A stretch of 20,416 nt of DNA from Thermohalobaculum sp050331395 (GTDB lineage Bacteria > Pseudomonadota > Alphaproteobacteria > Rhodobacterales > Rhodobacteraceae), in NCBI GenBank assembly GCA_050331395.1, contig JBHJGX010000125.1, forward strand, positions 1-20,416, read 5' to 3'. The position numbers and the translations under genes are program-made. Below, piece after piece: positions 14,788-20,416 of this stretch. Within the stretch, counting starts at the first letter, position 1. Each line of letters starts with the position of its first letter. The notes beneath the pieces were generated by a model. The model did no database searches. It was not told where the DNA came from and saw only the letters and a program-made list of their open reading frames with translations.

Positions 14788-14816
14788 TTGCATCCTTACC
14801 CATCAATTCCCATAAT
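14788..14816 (+). promoter_or_regulatory. Candidate promoter of the mraZ/dcw operon
   Basis: TTGCAT (14788-14793), a 17-bp spacer and CATAAT (14811-14816, five of six -10 bases). It lies in an AT-rich patch of an otherwise GC-rich region, upstream of mraZ, and is overlapped by the proximal MraZ boxes. A start near 14823 would give a long leader of about 330 bases. Confidence 0.55.
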
Positions 14817-14822
14817 TTCCCT
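14798..14822. promoter_or_regulatory. Second (proximal) set of three MraZ boxes overlapping the promoter
   Basis: ACCCA (14798), TCCCA (14808) and TCCCT (14818) are exactly 10 bp apart; on the minus strand they read AGGGA-N5-TGGGA-N5-TGGGT. The middle and last boxes flank and overlap the CATAAT -10 element, so MraZ bound here would block its own operon, as known for MraZ autorepression. Confidence 0.65.
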
Positions 14823-15151
14823 TGCCTTTCAAACCGACACGGCGTACCAAGATTGCGCGGGCAGCTGCCGGTATAAAACGAGGCAGGCTTCATACAGGCT
14901 CCAGCGGCTGCCCCAAGACGGACGCGCGCGGTTCACGCGCGGGAAGAGGGCCGACGGTGGCGGCGGCGGACGATCCGGCCAAAACGGGCGGCGCCCCCGC
15001 ACCGGGTCCCGAGGGACACGCGGGGCGGATCCGGATTTAAGGCCCGGTTCCGCCCCGTGCCGTTCGCGGCGCCCTTCTCCCGCCGATCCGCAGGTTCAGA
15101 GGCCGGACGCCCCACGGGCCCGGCAAGATCGGGCGGGGCAGGGATCGGGCG
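14823..15151 (+). other. Long mraZ leader, no gene seen
   Basis: About 330 bases between the candidate promoter and the mraZ start. It includes TATAAA at 14872 without a matching -35, a GC-rich inverted repeat around 14923-14942 (GCGCG / CGCGC) and purine-rich tracts. I found no riboswitch that I recognise and no small frame with convincing coding signs. Confidence 0.5.
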
Positions 15152-15613
15152 GTGGCACGCTTTTTCATCGGATCGGCACTGCACAAGCTGGACGCCAAGG
15201 GGCGCGTCTCGCTGCCGTCCGATTTTCGCGACGTCCTGCGCGCCCACGGCAATCCCGAGAGCTTCGTCCTCGTGCCCGCTGAGGCGCCCGGCCGCCCGCA
15301 CGAAGCCTACACGCTCGCCGGCCACGAGGCGCTGGTCGAGCGCCTCGGCAAGCTCGCCTATGCGAGCCCCGCCCAGCGCGACCAAACCCGCCGGCGCTAT
15401 ATCTGGAACGCCAAGAGCCTCGCCCTCGAAGAAACCGGCCGGTTCGTGCTCTCGCGGGAGTTGCGCAGCGCAATCGGCCTCGACGGGCTCGTTCGGTTCG
15501 TGGGCGACGGCCCGACCTTCAAGCTCTGGGAGCCGAGCGCCTACGACGCGCAGGTGGCGGCCGAGGGCCATGCCGCCGAAGCGCTCGAGATCGATCCGGC
15601 GGCGCTCCTATGA
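15152..15613 (+). CDS. mraZ: Transcriptional regulator MraZ
   Basis: A 153-residue DNA-binding protein with two SpoVT-AbrB-like halves: HKLDAKGRVSLPSDFR (11-26) with the DxKGR signature, and LALEETGRFVLSRELR (90-105). MraZ assembles into a ring and binds TGGGN repeats to repress the dcw operon and its own gene; matching repeats are found upstream. The start is a GTG at 15152 (VARFFIGSALHKLD), the usual MraZ N-terminus; the ribosome site (GGGATCGGGCG) is weak. The stop overlaps the rsmH start (ATGA at 15610-15613). Confidence 0.95.
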   Translation: MARFFIGSALHKLDAKGRVSLPSDFRDVLRAHGNPESFVLVPAEAPGRPHEAYTLAGHEALVERLGKLAYASPAQRDQTRRRYIWNAKSLALEETGRFVLSRELRSAIGLDGLVRFVGDGPTFKLWEPSAYDAQVAAEGHAAEALEIDPAALL

Positions 15614-16614
15614 ATGCCGAGGCGCCGCATGTCCCGGTCCTTCTGGAGGCCGTCCTCGAGGCGCTGGAGCCGATTGCCGGCGCGACCGTGCTTGACGGCA
15701 CCTATGGGGCCGGCGGCTATTCGGCCGCGCTCCTCGACGCCGGGGCGGCGCGCGTCGTCGCTCTCGACCGCGACGCCGAGGCCGTGGCGGCGGGACAGGC
15801 TGCGGTGATCGCGGCCGGCGGGCGGCTGTCGCTCCGCGAGGCAGAGTTCGCGGCACTCGACCGGGCGGCGGAGGCGGCGGACGCGCTCCCGCTCGACGGG
15901 GTCGTCCTCGATATCGGCGTGTCGTCCATGCAGCTCGACCGGGCCGAGCGCGGGTTCTCCTTCCGGCTCGACGGTCCGCTCGATATGCGCATGGGTCGGG
16001 CGGGGCCGACCGCGGCGGAGCTCGTCGCCGAAGCGGAGGCCGAGACCCTTGCCGATATCATCCATCTCTTCGGCGAGGATCGGGCGGCCCGGCGGATTGC
16101 CCGGGCGATCGTCGCCGCGCGGGAGACCCAGCCGATCACCCGGACCCGCCAGCTCGCCGAGGTCGTCGAGCGAACCTTGCCGGCGGCGCGCCCGGGGCAG
16201 CCCCATCCGGCGACGCGGACCTTCCAGGCGCTCCGGATCGCGGTCAATGACGAGCTCGGCCAGTTGGTCGCGGCCCTCAATGCGGCCGAGCGGGCGCTGG
16301 CGCCAGGCGGGCGGCTTGCGGTGGTCACCTTCCACTCGCTCGAGGACCGGATCGTGAAACGGTACTTGCAGGAGGCCTCGGGCCGAACCGGCGGCCCGTC
16401 GCGGCATGCGCCCGAGGAGGCGCGGCCCGCGCCCCGCTATGCGCGCCCGGCAAAGCCGCGGATCCCGTCCGAGGACGAGGTCGCCCGGAACCCGCGGGCC
16501 CGCTCGGCCCGGCTGCGGGCGGCGGTGCGCACCGAGGCGCCGGCGGTGGCGATCGCGGGCCCGGCGCTCGGCCTGCCGGAGTTGCCGGTCAAACGTCAGG
16601 GGCGGCGCCGATGA
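15610..16614 (+). CDS. rsmH: 16S rRNA (cytosine(1402)-N(4))-methyltransferase
   Basis: A 334-residue SAM-dependent enzyme that methylates N4 of C1402 in the decoding centre of 16S rRNA. It begins HVPVLLEAVLEAL (7-19), then the SAM motif VLDGTYGAGGYS (27-38) and ALDRD (51-55). GVVLDIGVSSMQLDRAERGFSF follows with the family signature, then DMRMG, and the C-terminal VVTFHSLEDRIVKRYL. Its start ATG overlaps the mraZ stop and its stop overlaps the ftsL start (ATGA at 16611-16614), so expression is tied to the division operon. Confidence 0.96.
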   Translation: MNAEAPHVPVLLEAVLEALEPIAGATVLDGTYGAGGYSAALLDAGAARVVALDRDAEAVAAGQAAVIAAGGRLSLREAEFAALDRAAEAADALPLDGVVLDIGVSSMQLDRAERGFSFRLDGPLDMRMGRAGPTAAELVAEAEAETLADIIHLFGEDRAARRIARAIVAARETQPITRTRQLAEVVERTLPAARPGQPHPATRTFQALRIAVNDELGQLVAALNAAERALAPGGRLAVVTFHSLEDRIVKRYLQEASGRTGGPSRHAPEEARPAPRYARPAKPRIPSEDEVARNPRARSARLRAAVRTEAPAVAIAGPALGLPELPVKRQGRRR

Positions 16615-17138
16615 GCCGGATCGGTTTCGCCATCTCGATGCTGGTGATCGTCGCGGTCGCGGCTTGGGCGTATCACGTGAACTATCAGACCGCCGAGGCG
16701 CTCGAGCGCGTGCGGGAGCTGCGCCGCGAGATTGCCGCCGAGCGAGAGCGGTTACAGGTGCTCCAGGTTGAATGGGCCCATCTTCGGGCGCCCGAGCGGC
16801 TGAAGCGGCTGGTGGCCGCCCATAACGGGACGCTCTTGCTGATGCCGCTCGCGGCGGATCATTTCGGCGAGACGGCGCAGATCCCCTATCCGCCGCCGCC
16901 CCCGCCCGAGTTGGAGCCCGACGTCGCGGTCGAAGCGGGCGAGGGGGACGCGGATGCCGGTCGCGCCCCGCCGGTCCGCGGGGATCGTCTGTCGGAGGTC
17001 CGGCCGTCTCGGACAGCGCTCGGGCCCTCGGCCGAGCCCGTTGCGGCCCGCCCGGTGTCGTCCTCGCCCGCGGTCCCCCCGGCGCTTGCGCCCGAAGACC
17101 TGCCACTGCCTGCGCCGCGCCCCGAGGTCCGCCGATGA
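16611..17138 (+). CDS. ftsL: Cell division protein FtsL
   Basis: A 175-residue bitopic inner-membrane protein. A short N-terminus leads into one membrane helix (about 3-22), then a coiled coil (about 27-58) with the FtsL hallmark LQVLQVEWAHLRAPERLKRL, which pairs with FtsB in the FtsQLB complex that activates FtsWI septal synthesis. The C-terminal half (about 95-175) is Pro/Ala-rich and probably disordered, and longer than in E. coli FtsL (121 residues); such tails are not rare in Rhodobacterales. The gene call is firm from both sequence and position between rsmH and ftsI, with ATGA overlaps on both sides. Confidence 0.9.
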   Translation: MSRIGFAISMLVIVAVAAWAYHVNYQTAEALERVRELRREIAAERERLQVLQVEWAHLRAPERLKRLVAAHNGTLLLMPLAADHFGETAQIPYPPPPPPELEPDVAVEAGEGDADAGRAPPVRGDRLSEVRPSRTALGPSAEPVAARPVSSSPAVPPALAPEDLPLPAPRPEVRR

Positions 17139-18910
17139 CGCTGAAACCCGAAGCCCGCGCCTGGGTCCGGTCTGCCGCCGGCGGGCTCGACCCGGCCGAG
17201 GCCGCGCGCCTCGCTCAAGGGGCGCCGGCGCCCGAAGACGAGGGCCCACGGCGCGACGAATGGCGCCTCGTCCTCGTGATCCTCGCCTTTGCGATCGCGT
17301 ATGCGGCGGTGGCGCTGCGGATGGGGCTGATGGCGCTTGCCGACCCGGCCGAGCCCGCACTCGGGCGCAGCGCCGGCGGCGCCGAGCCGGTGCGCGGAGC
17401 GATTTCCGACCGGGACGGCCGGCTCCTGGCTGCGAACCTGCCGGCATGGTCGCTCTATACGAACCCGCAGGAGCTGAAGGACCCGGTCGCGACGGCGCGC
17501 GCGCTCGATCCTATCTTCCCGGATATGGAGATGGAGGAGATCCTCGCGCGGCTCGACCGCAAGCGGCGTTTCGTCTGGGTCAAGCGGCCGGTCACCCCGC
17601 GGCAGAAACAGGCGATCATGGATCTCGTGCCGGCGCAGCCCGCACTCAAATTTGGCCGCCGGGACATGCGGGTCTATCCGGCCGGGCGGATGGCGGCGCA
17701 TATCCTCGGCGGCGTGCGCGCCGGAGAGGAGCGCGTGGGCTCGGCCGAACTCGTCGGGCAAGCGGGGGTGGAGAAATATTTCGACGACCGCCTGCGGGAC
17801 CCGGAGCGCCCGGACGATCTGGACGCCCCGCTCGCCCTCTCCATCGATCTCGAGGTCCAGGCCGCGCTCACCGAAGAACTCGCCCGCGGCGTCGCCCGTC
17901 TGAACGCCAAAGGCGGCACGGCGATCCTCATGCATGTGCGCACCGGCGAGATCCTCGCCATGGTCTCGCAGCCGGATTTCGACCCGAACACCCCCGTCGA
18001 GCGCGTCGGCGGCGGCGCCGAGAGCCCGCGCTTCGACCGGGCGGTGTCGGGGGTCTACGAACTCGGTTCGGTCTTCAAGCCGATCACCGCCGCGATCGCC
18101 ATCGAAGCCGGGGTCGCCGCCCCCGATACGCCCATCGAGACCGGCAGTCCGATCCGCGCCGGGCGCCGGCTGATCCGCGATATCCATGCGATGCCGTCCC
18201 ATCTGTCGGTCACCGATATCGTCCGGAGGTCCTCGAATGTGGGCGCGGCGCGGCTCGCGCTGAGGGTCGGCACCCGCCGCTTCCAGGACTATCTGCGCGC
18301 GCTTGGCTTCTTCGAGCCGATCCCGCTCGAGATGCACGAGGCCAAGGCCGCGCGTCCGCTCTTGCCCGGGCGCTGGAGCGATCTGTCGACGATGACGATC
18401 TCCTTCGGCCATGGGCTCTCGGTCGGCCCGCTGCACTTGTTGTCGGCCTATGCGACGCTGGCGAACGGCGGGCGCCGGGTGACGCCGAGCCTTGTCAAGG
18501 GGGGGCGGGCGCCGGGCGAGCGGGTGTTCTCCGAGCGGACCTCGGCGCAGATGCTCCAGATCCTGCGCACGGTCGTCGTCGAGGGCACGGGGCGGCGCAC
18601 CGACATCCCCGGCTACCAGGTCGGGGGCAAGACCGGCTCGGCCGACAAGGTGCGCCCGGGCGGCGGCTATTACCGCAACAAGGTGCTGTCGAGCTTCGCC
18701 AGCGTCTTTCCGACGTCCGATCCCCTCTATGCCATGCTCGTGGTGGTGGACGAGGCGACCGATCCCGAGACCGGCAGCCGTCAGGCGAGCCGCACGGCGG
18801 TGCCGATCACCGCGGCCTCGATCCGCCGGCTCGGACCGCTCCTCGGGCTGTGGCCGATCCCCGAGCCGGTGGATCGCCCGGACGCCCTCACGGTCGGGGG
18901 GACACGATGA
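17135..18910 (+). CDS. ftsI: Septal peptidoglycan transpeptidase FtsI (PBP3)
   Basis: A 591-residue class B penicillin-binding protein that cross-links septal peptidoglycan in the divisome with FtsW. A 42-residue cytoplasmic tail precedes one membrane helix (43-64). The pedestal domain has AVRGAISDRDGRLLA-like sequence (RGAISDRDGRLLAANLP). The transpeptidase domain carries the three motifs: SVFK (312-315, nucleophile Ser312), SSN (366-368) and KTGS (499-502). The length is normal. Start and stop each overlap the neighbour by ATGA (17135-17138 and 18907-18910), so it is translated in step with ftsL and murE. Confidence 0.96.
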   Translation: MTLKPEARAWVRSAAGGLDPAEAARLAQGAPAPEDEGPRRDEWRLVLVILAFAIAYAAVALRMGLMALADPAEPALGRSAGGAEPVRGAISDRDGRLLAANLPAWSLYTNPQELKDPVATARALDPIFPDMEMEEILARLDRKRRFVWVKRPVTPRQKQAIMDLVPAQPALKFGRRDMRVYPAGRMAAHILGGVRAGEERVGSAELVGQAGVEKYFDDRLRDPERPDDLDAPLALSIDLEVQAALTEELARGVARLNAKGGTAILMHVRTGEILAMVSQPDFDPNTPVERVGGGAESPRFDRAVSGVYELGSVFKPITAAIAIEAGVAAPDTPIETGSPIRAGRRLIRDIHAMPSHLSVTDIVRRSSNVGAARLALRVGTRRFQDYLRALGFFEPIPLEMHEAKAARPLLPGRWSDLSTMTISFGHGLSVGPLHLLSAYATLANGGRRVTPSLVKGGRAPGERVFSERTSAQMLQILRTVVVEGTGRRTDIPGYQVGGKTGSADKVRPGGGYYRNKVLSSFASVFPTSDPLYAMLVVVDEATDPETGSRQASRTAVPITAASIRRLGPLLGLWPIPEPVDRPDALTVGGTR

Positions 18911-20416
18911 CAGAACGGCGGAGCTTTGCGGATCTCGGGCTGATGGAGATGCCGCGCCGGGGCGCGCGGGCCGATGCCGCGACCCCCGTCGGCGGCTTGC
19001 GCATCGACAGCCGCGCGGTCGGGTCGGGCGATCTCTTCGTGGCGATCCCGGGCACGCGCATCGACGGCGCAGAGTTCGCGCAATTCGCCGTGCGACAGGG
19101 CGCCGTCGGGGTGGTCGCGACCGAGGCCGGAGCCGCGCGCCTTGCCCACGATCTGGGCGGTCTTCCGGTCCCGGTCTTTCTCGACCCGGAGCCCCGCCGT
19201 GTGCTCGCCCGCCTCGCGGGGCGGTTCTGGCCAGCGGCGCCTGCGGTGATCGCGGCGGTCACGGGCACGAACGGCAAGACCTCGACCGTCCACTTCCTCC
19301 GCCAGATCTGGGCGCATGCCGGGCACCCGGCCGCGAGCCTCGGCACCACCGGCATCTCGGCGCCCGGCTTTGCCGAGCCGCTCCAACAGACGACGCCCGA
19401 CGCCCTCGTCATCCACGAGCGGCTTGCGGATCTCGCAGCGCGCGGCGTGACCCATGCGGCGATCGAGGCGTCGAGCCACGGGCTCGCGCAGTACCGCCTC
19501 GACGGGCTGCTCTTGAGCGCGGGCGGTCTCAGCAACATCACCCGCGACCATCTCGACTATCACCCGAGCTTCGAGGATTACGTCGCCGCCAAGCTGCGGC
19601 TTTTCCGCGAACTTCTGCCACTGGGCGCGACCGCCGTGCTGAATGCCGACGATCCGGCCTTTGCCGAGGCGCGCGAGGCGGCGACCGCGCGGGGGCTTCG
19701 GATCCTCACGGTCGGCCGGGCCGAGACGGCGGATCTGCGGATCACCCAGCAGCGCTATCTCGCCCACGGCCAGCTCCTCGGGCTCGCCTGGGAGGGCGTG
19801 CGCCATGATCTCGAGCTCCGCCTCGTCGGCGCCTTCCAGGCCGAGAACGTCGCATTGGCTGCGGGTCTTGCGCTTGCAACCGAGATCCCGGCCCGGACGG
19901 TCTTTGCCGCGCTGCCCGATCTCACGGGCGTGCGCGGGCGGATGGAACGGGTTGCCACGCGGGCGAACGGCGCCGCGATCTTCGTGGATTATGCCCACAC
20001 GCCGGACGCGCTCGCCAGCGCCGTCGACGCGCTTCGGCCCCATATCGGCGGGCGGTTGGTCGTCGTCTTCGGGGCAGGCGGCGACCGCGATCCCGGCAAG
20101 CGCCCGGAGATGGGGGCGGCCGTCGCGACGCGCGCCGATCTTGCCATCGTCACCGACGACAATCCGCGCAGCGAGGACCCGGCCGCCATCCGCGGCCAAG
20201 TGATGGCGGGCTGTCCCGACGCGACCGAGATCGCCGGCCGCGCCGAGGCGATCCTCGCCGGCGTCGACGCGCTCGACCGCCCGGAAGACGGGCTCTTGAT
20301 CGCCGTCAAGGGCCACGAAACCGGCCAGGAGATCGCCGGCACAGTCCACCCCTTCGACGATGCCGAGCAGGCCCGGGCCGCCGTCGGCGCGCTCGATGCG
20401 CCGGCCTGGGCCGACC
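18907..20416 (+). CDS. murE: UDP-MurNAc-L-Ala-D-Glu:meso-diaminopimelate ligase (3' end cut by window)
   Basis: At least 503 residues of a cytosolic Mur ligase that adds meso-diaminopimelate to UDP-MurNAc-L-Ala-D-Glu using ATP. Seen are the N-terminal substrate part with RIDSRAVGSGDLFVAIPG, the ATP loop TGTNGKTS (119-126), TTGISAPG, the SNITRDHLDYH metal/catalytic region, VDYAHTPDAL, and DNPR (418-421), the motif that picks meso-DAP over lysine. KGHET and the following stretch are the usual C-terminal part, so only a few residues are missing. The frame is open to the window end. The start overlaps the ftsI stop. murF and mraY would be expected next. Confidence 0.96.
   Translation, partial: MTERRSFADLGLMEMPRRGARADAATPVGGLRIDSRAVGSGDLFVAIPGTRIDGAEFAQFAVRQGAVGVVATEAGAARLAHDLGGLPVPVFLDPEPRRVLARLAGRFWPAAPAVIAAVTGTNGKTSTVHFLRQIWAHAGHPAASLGTTGISAPGFAEPLQQTTPDALVIHERLADLAARGVTHAAIEASSHGLAQYRLDGLLLSAGGLSNITRDHLDYHPSFEDYVAAKLRLFRELLPLGATAVLNADDPAFAEAREAATARGLRILTVGRAETADLRITQQRYLAHGQLLGLAWEGVRHDLELRLVGAFQAENVALAAGLALATEIPARTVFAALPDLTGVRGRMERVATRANGAAIFVDYAHTPDALASAVDALRPHIGGRLVVVFGAGGDRDPGKRPEMGAAVATRADLAIVTDDNPRSEDPAAIRGQVMAGCPDATEIAGRAEAILAGVDALDRPEDGLLIAVKGHETGQEIAGTVHPFDDAEQARAAVGALDAPAWAD

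Noticed and set aside
14872..14877. TATAAA as an alternative mraZ -10 element
   Set aside because: No matching -35 at 16-18 bp upstream, while the pair at 14788-14816 fits better and carries the MraZ boxes.
14746..15282. Plus-strand open frame running from the rnpB-mraZ gap into mraZ
   Set aside because: No ribosome site or domain; it continues into another frame of the clear mraZ gene.
16886..18436. Long minus-strand frame opposite ftsL and ftsI
   Set aside because: It is a shadow of two well-recognised division genes.

Overview
This is a GC-rich window from an alphaproteobacterium, most likely of the Rhodobacterales type. The reasons are the high GC, the order amidase – RNase P RNA – mraZ – rsmH – ftsL – ftsI – murE, a non-pyrrolysine MttB-family protein, and a Wzc/Wza-type exopolysaccharide module. 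It looks like core chromosome with some accessory genes. I saw no tRNA, insertion sequence, phage gene or CRISPR array.

Region 1 (1-6100) holds loosely connected metabolic and surface genes: a PEP mutase/isocitrate lyase-family enzyme, a minus-strand DUF4214 plus RTX calcium-binding protein (probable type I secretion substrate), an MttB-like methyltransferase, a small DUF4149-like membrane protein, and an unusual alpha/beta hydrolase fused to a multi-pass membrane domain. Region 2 (6100-7416) has a divergent pair: a short DksA/TraR zinc-finger protein and serine O-acetyltransferase (cysE).

Region 3 (7442-13115) is an exopolysaccharide module. It contains an initiating sugar transferase (minus), a Wzc/ExoP-type tyrosine autokinase (plus), a PPP-type metallophosphatase that overlaps the kinase 3' end, and a Wza-type outer-membrane export lipoprotein (minus). 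The intergenic region between transferase and kinase carries a near-perfect palindrome and good sigma70-like promoter matches. Together these genes could start repeat-unit synthesis, control chain length by phosphorylation and dephosphorylation, and export the polymer.

Region 4 (13234-20416) is cell-wall and division related: an AmpD/AmiD-type amidase, rnpB (class A RNase P RNA), about 700 bases of non-coding DNA, and then the start of the dcw cluster. The genes mraZ, rsmH, ftsL, ftsI and murE (murE cut by the window end) are joined by four successive ATGA start/stop overlaps. The non-coding stretch holds two separate sets of three TGGGN-like MraZ boxes with exact 10-bp spacing. One set overlaps a promoter-like element. 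An 11-bp tandem repeat lies just after rnpB.

The most interesting points are the kinase/PPP-phosphatase overlap through the tyrosine tail, the duplicated MraZ-box arrays, the palindrome at the exopolysaccharide divergent promoter, and the repeat array after rnpB. I did not find clear evidence of a wholly new system.
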